64,000 bases of DNA from Datnioides undecimradiatus (Eukaryota > Chordata > Actinopteri > Lobotiformes > Datnioididae): positions 1,526,419 to 1,590,418 of the forward strand of contig WARS01000036.1 in NCBI GenBank assembly GCA_008933995.1, in the 5' to 3' direction. Position 1 is the first letter of the stretch. Each line of letters begins with the position of its first letter. A model generated the notes under the pieces. That model worked only from the letters and a program-made list of their open reading frames with translations, was not told where the DNA came from and did no database searches. The translations under genes and the position numbers were made by a program. Of the stretch, positions 1-12,400 are shown piece by piece.

Positions 1-674
1 AAAAGTAGTGTAGTACTGAGTGTTAGTGTGTTTACATGAACAGAGTTACTGTGTGATAATGAGAATACTCTTTGTAAATTAGAGAATGCATTCAAAGAGC
101 AGACACTCCAGTCTACTCTTCACAATGAAATCAAAAATTACTTGCTATAATAAGACCCTTTTAAGAAGAGGTTTTGACATGTCACATTAGAAAAAGCATT
201 TGTACATAACAACATGGATGATAGAATTGCAATTAACTGTTTATCCTTCAGGGTCCTCATATAGTGCATGGTTGCTAATGTCACACTGGCATGTCTCTGA
301 AGCAGGCAATAAATACTGGTCAGATCAATGACAAACTGCTGCAGTTGGGAAATTCTATTTCCAAACAAATTAGTGTTTTGTTGACCATCTGCAATCAGAA
401 ATGAACAATGGTTAACTGAAATTTAGCTTGCTCCAGCAGATTCAAAGTGTGGAGCCACACTGTAAATGCAGAAATGATTTGTGATTATTTGTGTGTCATC
501 CTGATCTCAATAGAAACTGATGATAGAGATTAAGGAAATATTTGTAGCTCTTAAGTGTAATATGACTGTACCCTCTCCATCAGATCAATCAAACAAGCAG
601 GGTGTCATTGTACAGTTAGTATTTATGTATGTGATGGCACTTCTAATTCTCTCTCTTTCTGTCACTTCTATCTG

Positions 675-717
<43 letters not shown>

Positions 718-2211
718 AACACGCACACACAGTTATGGTATTGTTGTGACACATTAGTATCAGAGGGGCATTGCATCCAGTAATATTCAAGTATATTTTC
801 CATCTAACCACATTCTAATGCTGCTGTAGCTCCTACTGCAGTTTGTCTTGTCAGTTTAGATTTTATTGCTGTCTGAACAAAGCGTGAATATAAAGTTGAC
901 ATAACGGCTACAGATCTGTCATGGCCCAGAGTGTGCAAGCCTAAATGGCTTTCATATCATATTGAGATCCTCCATTACATCTTCATGGTAACACGAGTAA
1001 CACTGCCAATTTTCATATTCATTCAAGACTGTGACCATGGAGAGGACTTGTGGAGCCACCAAGGCCTCCACTGAAAAGAAGAAAGTGTCATGTACATAAT
1101 GTATGGCTGTGTGTAGGTTAAGTATTACAGGTGTAAAGCCCCACCCCCTCTCTATATTGACTGCTTTAGGTGTACATACACACTTACACACACATACACA
1201 CACATGCGTGCACATGCGCACACACTCACACTGAAACTCACACTAAATATTGTTTGTGCAAAGAAAATATATGACAAAAATCAGACAGTCTGATTGGAAG
1301 AGATGAACTACATTCAGGTACAACAGCCTGTGATAGTGCAATATCTACACAAACAACTACACACACCCATACACACACAAACACAGACACTCACACACAA
1401 AATCATGCACACAATGAGATCTCAGTGACGATTTCCGTGCTGAAATGGTCCTCCATTCTGCAGAATATCATTCCACCTCTAGACAGAAACACAGAAAGAC
1501 AGGAAGTGAAGTTGACAGGCAGACAGCATCTGTTAGGGCGTGAACAATACATCATGTTCCTAATGAGGTCAGTTGGTATGTTCATCTTGAGGATTTCACC
1601 CTCAGATTTAACTAACTCAATGAAAAAACTCAAGCAATTCTAAGGATGTTTTCAGAGTGAAAGTGAAGCAAGCAAGTCTCTGATTCCAAGGACATGGAAG
1701 GACTAAGGAGAATACTAAGGAGTAAACAATAATCAAGACTAGCTGCTTTACATTGATTGCTGGTTGTTTAAACACAAGAAAAATTGAAGGACTTTTAAGA
1801 TGAGGACTAATAAGTGTGTATGTCAAATGCAACACCAGCTAACATAAAGTATGGTGCTTCCTGACAACTGATGCTCCATAAAATGTTATTAGTTAATGAC
1901 ATTCACCTGGGCCTTTACTGTCAACATGTCTTGGTAATAATCTGGCTGGACATGCTAGCTTTTTGTACATTTTACATTTGAACAGATAAACAGAGTGGGT
2001 AATTCTTTCATTTCATTTCATTTAAACAGTCTCTTTCTACATATATGTATATGAAGTAAGATATGTAATAATGAACATATTACAGTTCAGTTCAGTACAA
2101 ATCAGTATCAGCTCAGTATCAGCAGCTTATACAGTTATCACTTTTGCTGTTGCAGGTGTGCTTACATAAAAAATCACATGAGGTAAGCATCATCACAAAT
2201 GTGATTTATAT
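1..2211. other. frzb downstream intron or flank; no coding sequence seen
   Basis: No exon or transposon protein could be read on either strand. It contains a TC/AC compound microsatellite (about 673-733) and scattered CA-rich stretches (1170-1240, 1355-1400). I looked for a last frzb exon (Arg-Trp-Asp on the minus strand) and found none. Confidence 0.6.
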
Positions 2212-2280
2212 TTAAAAAGTACTGCTATAAAAACTGCTGATGTATGCATGGATGCACTTGTATGTGAATCGCACCGTGAC

Positions 2281-2338
2281 CTTCCCACGCATTTTATCCT
2301 TCCACTTCTGAGCAATGGAGCCATCAATCAGGAGCAAC
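2281..2338 (-). CDS. frzb: frzb exon 5: [15 protein letters not shown], 3' edge uncertain
   Basis: Acceptor CCATTGCAG, then [20 protein letters not shown], matching human LLLVEGSIAEKWKDRLGKK. The likely donor is GGGAAG|GTCACG at 2280, the point where the human exon also ends, but +3 C makes it weak. If it is not used, the frame stays open for 22 more codons (to a stop at 2214-2212), giving a different tail. The basic RWDMKLRH-type last exon was not found between 1 and 2280. Confidence 0.8.
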
Positions 2339-4865
2339 CTGCAATGGCAAACACAGGGTGAGGTTTATGCAAAGTTTCCAACATGTTGACCAACATGTAG
2401 ACCTTCAGGGAAGGCAAGTTGCACATACAGTACAACCATGTGTGTTTAATCAGCTGCCAGAGCTGATTTAACTTTAATTTAAAAATTCCAAGAATGAGGT
2501 AATGAGCATTCGGTTCTGATTCATCTCAGCAGGTGAATATTTGATCACCAGTGCAGTCATCCACCTGTCAGAAGATTGTTGGGTTGCCTGGACTGCATGT
2601 TGAAGTGTCTTTGGGTGATACACTCAAGCCCAAATTTCTCCCAAAGACTGTACTACTTGTGTTTGAATTAGTGAATGCTGAGTAGTTTAAAGTAGTGTAA
2701 GGCTCTATAAGTGGTCAGAAGACTAGAGAGGTGCTGTATGTTACTAGTCCATTTATCATCACATGCATAGTGGGAATCAAACCAGCATGTTACAATGTTT
2801 GAAAAAGAAACAGCTTTGAGCTTAAAATAGAGGAAACATAACCTGTTGTTTAACCACGCATTTATATAGACAGCCCTATTTTCACTGTGTAACTGTGTTA
2901 ATAGAGGACACCACTGGAGGGCATACCAGAGACGTCAGACCATATAGAGCTTCCTGATTTGCTTCGATGTATAAAATAGATAGTAGATGTATATGAAAAA
3001 ATATGATGCCACTCAGGGAGGTTACTATTTTGTTACTTTGAAGATCACAGCAGAAAAGTGGCACCATCATAGATGCAAGGATGTTGTAACATTATGCAAA
3101 TGAGCCAGTGTGAGAAACTGATTACGTGAACACCACCGGTTTTTTAAAATATCTGCCAGCCATAACATGCATGTGAATGTGTAGTTAAGTAGCAAGTATA
3201 TCTCCAGCCTAACAGCCTAATTACTCAAAACTAGGTACTGATGCGGTGGAAGAAACTGTGGTTAATGCTTCAGATCACATGTACACTTGGTTTACCTAAA
3301 TGAGTCTGCACAGAGTTAAAGTTCAGGTCTTATTGTTGGACTTTTATCTAGCCAATTTCTTGGAGGAAATCCTGATGTCAAGAAAAATACTTTTACTATT
3401 TGTGCACAACGTGCACTGCTCATACCTGGATGTCTCCTTGTTCTCGTAGCCCATAATAAGGTATTCCACCCCGGGAGATAGAGGAGGACATAGGCAGGAG
3501 GATGTGTAGTAAAGTGTCTGTGTCTCTTTGGGAATGTTCACCAGAGAAGACTTGAGCACCTCCTTTACCTCCACTACTGCTGTGGGCTCCAGACCACGAT
3601 TCCTCACCTCTCTTACTCTTGCCCTTATCACTGAAGGAGAAAGTCATTAACATACATTGACATATTGGACATTGGATTTAATATCTCTCACACACACAGA
3701 TGAAAAGTCTGGCTTTTTAAATACCTGGTTTTACAAATTAAAAAACTAGCACAACCAGTAATCATCCTCTGTAGCACTTTGGAGTAAACAGTGAAGTTAA
3801 CAATGTTGATTAGCATAGTAAAAGTGCCAGCAGTCAAATTAAATTACTTTGTTGCACCCTCTGACATGGCATATGTTTAAAACATAAGGTCATGCATTCT
3901 TAGGCCAAAGGCATTGGCAAGCCTAAATCATCTACATAGAAATCTCAGCTTGATATGCCAAATCATCTATCATCATCTATGTGCTTGAATCATCTGGAAA
4001 AACTGGTCTTTTAGCTTATGTGTGTCTAATTTAAAAAATAACTGGGCTGTTACTGCACTTCAATCTTTCCTTCTAAATCAATGAGATAAAATGTGAAATG
4101 TGTGATGTGTGAAAGTTTCTCTTTCACACATTTTATCTAGTGTTATGTAGTGTAGTGTGGTAGTGATAGATTTTAACCACCTCATTGAGCAGCACATTTA
4201 AGGCAATAAATTAGTTAAGTAATGAGCGTTCAGACTTGTTGGATATATGCAAGGTGACATTGGCATCTTATTTGTAGCCTTGAGAGCTGTAACACTCAGA
4301 CCAATTTTTTACCTTTAAGCCTCAAGGTTTGATTTATTATTATATCATAACTGCATCATAAATCATATACACAGTGCAATCAAATTTGGTCTTTGGCACA
4401 TTTACTGAATAGAACCTCCACCTCCAGGATGCTTTCAAAGTGTGTCAGGAACACTGGATCAATGCATAAGGTGACTACTTCGAAGGGGACACTGGCCAAA
4501 TTTGTCAGGTATCCTTTTTTGTTTTTTTATAGAAGCAGAAGTGCTTAACTTTTGTGTACAATATATACAATATACATGAAAGCAACTTGAAAACTGCTGC
4601 ACTGCACAGACACTTTACAATTATTTGGAAGGATTCAGTGCTTATTTGAGTTCATATAACGATAACTGGCACGACAGTTGGTCCTACTACATTAAACAGT
4701 GCTAAGGACTGTAACAGATTGAAACACAATGATCGTCTGTCTCATATTTGTAAAACCTGGATTAAGTACTGGATAACTCACCGTAGTTGTAGTTCTTCTT
4801 CCGGTAGGTTTTCAAACTCATTTTTATTGTCATACATCTGCAACGATCTGCACACACACGCGCAT

Positions 4866-4916
<51 letters not shown>

Positions 4917-6424
4917 GAGACAATCGTAAATCATGTCGATTCCACCTTCTGCGAGAATGGAAAAAAGTCTCGTGTAAAACTTGTGTGAGAGAATGTTTAT
5001 TATAGTAACTTGGATATGATACGAGAGCAACAATAGTAATTGTGATAAATACAGTCCTCTTCTGATACAGTATATTGTGTAAGGTACTATAGGCTGTATC
5101 TGACATCACTCTTATATGGAGTGATGATAATCCACATTACTTTACTACTTTACATATATACTTGCACTACATGTACTTTTCAACATTTGTTTGAGTGACA
5201 AAATTCTACATGTAAAACTTTCTTGGAGTCATATCATCACTTAAAGTCACTGCTGCCTGCCAAGACATTGTCTGACACATGAACAGAAGTTGTTGCTTTT
5301 ACAGTTTTTTGTAAAGACACAAAATGTCTGGAAAGAGCAAGGCCAGCTGTTTCCAGTTTTTATGGTAAATTAGCTCAGATGCAAGGGTGGTATAATCTTC
5401 TGCATTAGAGTAAATAATGGTGCTTTTACCTTCAAGTCTCATAAACCCCAAGTCCTTCAAAAGAGCAGAAGCCTAAATTGGAACAGGTGCTGGGACAGAT
5501 AAACAGAAATTTTACCTCTATTTGGTCCTTTGCAGTGGAGGTTGTTGGAGTCCATTGGAAAGTCTGGACTGGATTCTGTCAGATAGACAAATCCACAATA
5601 GATCAGCTCTTAAGTAAATTGGTTCAACTTGTTTCTAGACTGGTTGTGTAAAGATGCACATCAGTATGCTAGTATGCTTGTATGTGGTTTCCAGAAGAAC
5701 ATATTTCTGTTGCTGCATTGTTCTGTTCTAAAGTATTCTGAAAAAGCAATTGTAGCTTGGGCAGACAGAAGATCAAAAGTCAGCCTCACCTGGGTTACAC
5801 CTGGATGGGTCCTGGTAGTAAGGGTCTACACAGACACAGAAAAGTACCAGTTGTCAAGTGTCAGAAATACTTAACATCACAATGTTAGTATAGTCGAATT
5901 CTAACATTAGCATGACAAATAGGAAACTGTGGTACCTCAGATCAGTCTTTGACCAGACACAAACTACTTTTTCAGACTGGAGTGTCATTAAAAAACTGGA
6001 ATGACCTGAGAGCTGCATCCTGATTGGACCTCAGCAAATCAACAAATCAATGGAAAAATTCTTGAAACTCCACTGAACGACATGAAGACAGGGCATTTCA
6101 GAGATATGTGGGTGTAGAAGGTAAAGGGAATTCAGATTATGTTTTTCTTTTGGACTTGCTACTCCTGGGCCTGTTTACAGAAGCAGAAGACAGTGGGGGT
6201 TTTATTGCATGTAAAATGAGTGGGCTGCATGTATCAAAGAGCTCTTTCAGAAAGTCTGTGGGAGTAAAGTCTGAGGGGAATGAGTCATGCTATCTGGTCG
6301 AGAGAGCAAAAACATACTGCTGAGAGTGGAAGCATGATAAAAAAAACCCAAACTTTGATAGGGCTCAGCAAGACAGGGAAAACTACTTCCCAAAAGGTAT
6401 CTGTAAAATAAAGAAGTTGCTACA

Positions 6425-6459
<35 letters not shown>

Positions 6460-9400
6460 TGAAAGATGCTGTGTGTTGTTGAACTTGTAGGGAAGCTTAA
6501 AAAAAAGATTCTATTTTAACTATTTATCTGTATGAAATGCAGGACCATAAATAATTGCTAGGGATTGCTAAAACAACCTCAAACCTTGACACAGACTGAC
6601 CTCCGCTGCCTTGGAAGAAAAATTACAGTTATATAATTATGATAGTAATAATCTCAATAATAAATATACTGATACCTGGCCCTTCTGCTTTGACAATGGC
6701 CTCAGGTGAGATGCAGACTCCACGATCATATAGTGGCAGCTCGCTGCAGGCCAGGCTGTCGGGCCAACTGTGGTTGTAACGCTTCATCACTGGCTCACAG
6801 CCATACTTTGCCCGCTCACACACTGCCTTACAGGGTTTGATTGGCTCATGCTGGAAATCAATGGTGCAGATCGGAGCATACATGGCACAAAGGAAGAAGA
6901 GCAAATCTGGACTGCAGCCAGTACCTGAACAGACAGGAAAACACAGACAGTGTGTTACAAGGATTGTCATTCTAATCACTGGGAATATTTTTGGTATAGT
7001 TAGAGTTTAATAAGTAAGTAAGTAGTTTAGTAAGTAAAGTGGCTTTAGAATACTTTTAAAATCATACCTAAAGTATGATTTTACACTATAATGAAAGTTG
7101 GCCTACAGCATTAGGTCAAGGTCAGTACATATTTTCCCCTTTAAATCAATTTTTGGACATATTTGGGGACACAAACTCATACTTTAGGTCTGTAGGTGTG
7201 TGCTGACTGATATTGCAAAGTTAGATAGGTTAGATAGCAAGGCCCTGTCAACTACCATTGTCCCTTTCTAACTGTTATAGAGTTGCAAAGTAGGAAGAGC
7301 TAGGCACAAGGTTTAGGCACTAAAGATTACAATGTAAAGAGAACGATCAATGTGACCTGTAGCTTAAATCAATTAATTTTGCAGCAATTTCTGATGAATT
7401 CAGTAACTATGGCACTGTGTTTTATTCACAGTTTCAGCACCAACTATTTTAAATTTGCTACTTCTCTGGATTGCACCTCTGACAGACCTCCTCTATATGG
7501 CAATGCAGACTGAGGCTTGTGGGTACAGCTGTCCGTAATGGCAAAATGAGAAAACATGATTTCTTAGAAACGAATCTGGCAAACTGGTAGCAAAAACATA
7601 AAATTACGTGATAGCCCATTAATACAATTTTTCATCAAAAAAAAAAAACACGTTACATTCAGCATCATAGCTGTGCCTTAATCAAGGTATACAGTAGACA
7701 GTAATATGGCAATTTTGCTGCCTTGCCAGTGATGCATCTTTTATGTGCAATGTACATAAGCACTTGTTGTTTCCACAGACTGTAAATGGGAGTTTATCAC
7801 TTGTTAATTAGCTGTTTACGTGCCAAAAACCAAGCATCATAGCATCACCAAAGGAAAAGGGGTGAAATATCAGCTTGTCCACCCAGTTGTTATGTTTACA
7901 TCAGATATGTTAGCATGCAGACATTAACACAGACTCACTAAACAGTTTAAGATTGTACGGTTTCATCCTGAGGTGAAGACTCAACAAACCACAAATAAGA
8001 TGTAGATTATGTAAGCTGAGAAACTTATGTTCACTTGCTCTTGATCTTGTATCTGTAATTAACTGAAATAGATTTCGTTTGCCTTAAAAACTTATTTCTG
8101 ACTTTCAGAATTACAAAAATTACTGCCCCCAATTTTGTCTTCTGTGCAAAATTCTGTCTTAGGTGTGCAAGAAGCAGCTGAAATACAAGCATTTAAGGAC
8201 CTGCTTGGTATGCTAAAGAAGGTTATTTAGGTTAGAAGGTGTGTACTTCAGCTTATTTTCTTTTAAAGCAAAGTTGCTCTGTTACAAAGGTGATGAATTA
8301 CATGCTGTGCCAGTGGTATGAAATGGTATTCACTTCCTGTCCACTTCCTGCACCCAGAATGTTATTAGATATGTAGCTTGTGAAAACTTTGGTGAATATG
8401 GGGTGAAATAAAAAAGCAGAAAAGATAGAGTTGAACAGTGAGTAAAGCATGAATCAGTGTTTTTATTGCAATGCAATGCTGAGGTTTGGTTGCACAGCTT
8501 CACAAAAAATCAGCTTCACTGAAATTCTTTAACTTGTGACCTAAAACTGCTTCCTGGTTTCTGGCCTGCAGAGCTTTCATTAGGACGATTTTCTTGTTGA
8601 AGGTCATTGCTTCTCCACTTTTTTTTCACCACTTCAGCTCTAATTCAGCCAATAACTAAATGTGTTTATTGAAGACAGATGTTTGAGCATCATGAAATGT
8701 CATGGCAGTTAATGAGATTGTCCACATATCTTCAAACTTGGCACTACTTTACATTTAAAATGACAAATTTCATCTTAACTCCAAACAGCACAGAACCTGA
8801 ACTTTACTATCTTGCAATATACGATGATATTTAAAAAGTTATTCACTTGGATAAAAAATATATGATGAAACAAAATGACCCAGGCATGTTAATTACATCA
8901 CTATGAGCTTTAACAAAATGCAAACATGTAGTTTCCTTTATGTACTAACTAACTTAACTAACAAACATGCATGAAAAAGAAGCCAACCAGGATTAAGAAT
9001 GCGAGTTAAAATCAATTAAATCTAACCTCATGGCAAGTAGTTAGAAAAGGACCATGGCTAAATGCTAACATCAACATGGTAACATGCTCACAATGACAAT
9101 GCTAACATGTTGATTTTTAGTAGGCATAATGGTTCCAATGCACACCAAATAGATGTGTAGTATGCATGGGAGTGTCATAAACCGAAACATTAGACAATTT
9201 TAAATTATAACTGTAAAAAAGTGAAGGAATCCCAAAAATTATTTCAGTTCATATTGTGGGTGCCATGGATGTCTACATCAAAAATACTTCAATCAAACCA
9301 ACAAATGTTAACTTAAGGGGTAAATAGACTGCACTTTCATAATGCCTTTCTGGTCTTCAGACCCACTCATGCTCATTCATACAATGATGAGTGAACCATT

Positions 9401-12400
9401 GGGAATAATTTGGGGTTCAGTATCTTGCCCAAGGATACTTGGACATACAGTTCAGATCTTGGGAGTGAACCACCAATCTCCCAATAAGAAGATGACCCAC
9501 TCTGCCTCTAAGCCATAGCCACTACTTTAGAATTCATCATCATCTTTGAACTGGACCATCTGTACAAAATGTTTTGCTGGTCTTTTGAGTGGATCTTGAG
9601 ATAATTCATAGAATAAGTGAAACCTTTGAAAATGATGACCCATAAAAAATGTATTAATTACAAATTATGAAAAAAGGAAAAAAACAGATTTGAGTTCAAA
9701 CCCTGTCACATTTTTTGGATCCCATAGCAACTGCAATTATTGTATTATCTGGTTTGAAAAATTAGAGAAATTGCAGAATACAACCCAACCAACTCTGATA
9801 TCTGAATACAATATCAATACCTTCAAAAGACAGTTGAGGTGGAACAGAACAATTTAATCTGGGTAGGTACTGATAATAATTATTAGTAACCAGAGAGACT
9901 GAAAAGTCAACCATTGATCTTTTGCCAGGTGATTTGGTACCAAGTATACTTATGAACCACCCTATACTTGAATACGGTGTCATGGCAGTTGTAGTCTTAT
10001 TAATAGTGTTATCCATTCATGCACCTGCAGATTTCACCATGATTGGCCATGTTTGTAATACTCTTCCAGTAGATTTATAGATTCACTAAATGGAATACTT
10101 TCCACTGAGAGACTTTGAGAAGGCTGGATATCTGAGCTGCTGTTTAATCAAAAGCATGCAGATTAGTCACTTTAGTCAGATAGAGGCAACCCTATTGTTC
10201 CCTGAGGGGAGAGCTTAGCTGGCAGCAACTGATGAATCTAGTAGTTGACATCAGCAGAGAAGGAAGCAATCAAGCTGAATAGGGCTTCACTTATCAGGGT
10301 AACTGACTGACCCTTGTGTCAGATGAGCCAGATGGTTTATCACACAGACCCATCTATGAAGTTATAGAACATGCAGGTGAGGCATGTGATTGGATTGGAT
10401 TGAAAACCAAGGAAAAAAGGCAGTGGACTGCTCCATGGCAAAAAACAAGTGACTGGCAGATATTGTGTAGATGGGCAGAACAGTAAAGCAGAGACCGAGA
10501 GGTAACCATCAGACTAACAGCCTGGGGGCCAAAATGAGTGATCATGAGGCCAGGTTGAAGTGAGGTGCTGGTCTGGAGGACAACCTAGAACAGATGACTA
10601 ATGAAGAAGGCAAAACCTCACTATAGGTCTGGCTGGAGGACACAAGGTGGAGACTAACTAGAGATTCAGCTAGAGGGTGATGGCGAAGGAAGATACTCTC
10701 TGGAGGTCAGTCTGGAGGAAAACAACAAGAATGGAAGAAAGAGTCCAGCAGCTGTAGTCTAAGACCAGGGGCCTATGACAGGAGAGCCAAGGAGAAGACT
10801 AGCCAAAGGAAAGCAGACTGGCAGTTAAGTCTGCGGAGCCAGGCCAAGAAACAGACTAGTTGCTTACAGGCTAAAAGCTAGTAGGCTGGGAAACAGACTG
10901 GGAGCTGGGAATCTGGGGTGTTCATAAATTACTTTGAACAGCCAGGTGAAAAACTCCTCAGCAACCTTCTATCATGCAAACCAGAGAGCTACCTTCTTCA
11001 CCTCTCTACAAGTCACTCTCCAAAGATGCAGATGAGTGTTTAACGTAAATCAAATAATTCATCATCAAAAGACCATCTGCTGGGTCCATTCCTGACCAGT
11101 TTGTACTGTCACTTATGTGTCTCACAGGGAACAGGAAAATAAAAGAGGATGGAACCCAATCCAGACAATCAAAGATTTCAATTCCCTGATTTTAATGATG
11201 AAAACAAAAGCTTCCAGGTGGGTGGGGCAAACAAGGGCAAAGTCAAGTCACACAAGAAAGATGTCTGTAACACAAAGTACAATGTACAAATACAGACTGG
11301 CCAAGGACAAAGACAATCACACAACAGTACCCCAGGGAGCAAAGGCAAGACACAGGTGAAACTAGTCAACAAGTAACACAGGAGACAGTAAAAAACAGGC
11401 AAGAAAAGGGGCAATGGAACAGTGTGGGTTGTTGCAGTGCTGTGTTGTTGGTGGGCTCATAAGGGTTTGACCATCCAATCCTATGGCAGGCACTGCATGA
11501 ATATGGGGTACAGTATACAGCTGTTGCTACATTTTCTGATCCTTGCATGACAAAAGTGAATATGAACCTAGTGGACATGAACTTTGAAAAGGAGCTCATG
11601 GTACTGTGGGAAGTGGCAGCTAAGCCTTGGACACCACCTGTGTTCTGGTGCTATGGGTCCTGACAGAAGCCTCTTGTGTTGATCGACATTAAATAGACCT
11701 CTGGTCCTAGTGATCCTACAGATCACTTTGTATGAAAAGTGCTATACAAATACAGTTTGATTGATTGTTTGATTGACAGTGTCCAGTCAGCGATCAGGCC
11801 AATTTCTGGTACTCCCTGAAAACTAATGTCATACCCAATATACATATATCTTTGCAAGATATATGCATATTAGGTTTGACATTAGTTTGTTTAAAAGTAT
11901 AAAAAATCACAGAAATACTTGGGGTCCCTTTGCCCATGCGTTCTGGATTTGGCAAGTGTGCGTTTATGATTGCTATGCTAACTGACTTTTAAGGGACTTG
12001 CTTCAAACCATTGCTGTTCTTATACAAACATAGGCAGTTTTGAAGCTCGGGATTATGTTGTCAGTTGTGTATGACATCAGCTTGTTCATGTAACGTGATT
12101 CGGGTTTGTTTTCACTCCCCTTCCAACACTAGAGCACTTGAGCAACTATCAGCAACAAAGAGAGGAAATACTGAAATATAGAGCTGTCTCAGTGCTGTCA
12201 TTTATTTTCAAAAAACAACAAAAAACAAAAACACATAATGAATTAATATTGCATTTAAAGTATCACTTGCAGGACAACAGCATAACCAACTATACACATT
12301 AAATCTTGATCTTTTGCAAAGCGTTCTGAATTTGAAAAAAAAAAGGCCCATATCTCTTTCCATACTCTAGTGTTGCCTCAGTGCAGCCTCCTCTGTCGCC

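Noticed and set aside
4830-5033. Long VCVCVC-containing frames across the TG array
   Set aside because: TG arrays always give Val-Cys runs. Only the short exon after the array fits frzb in frame.
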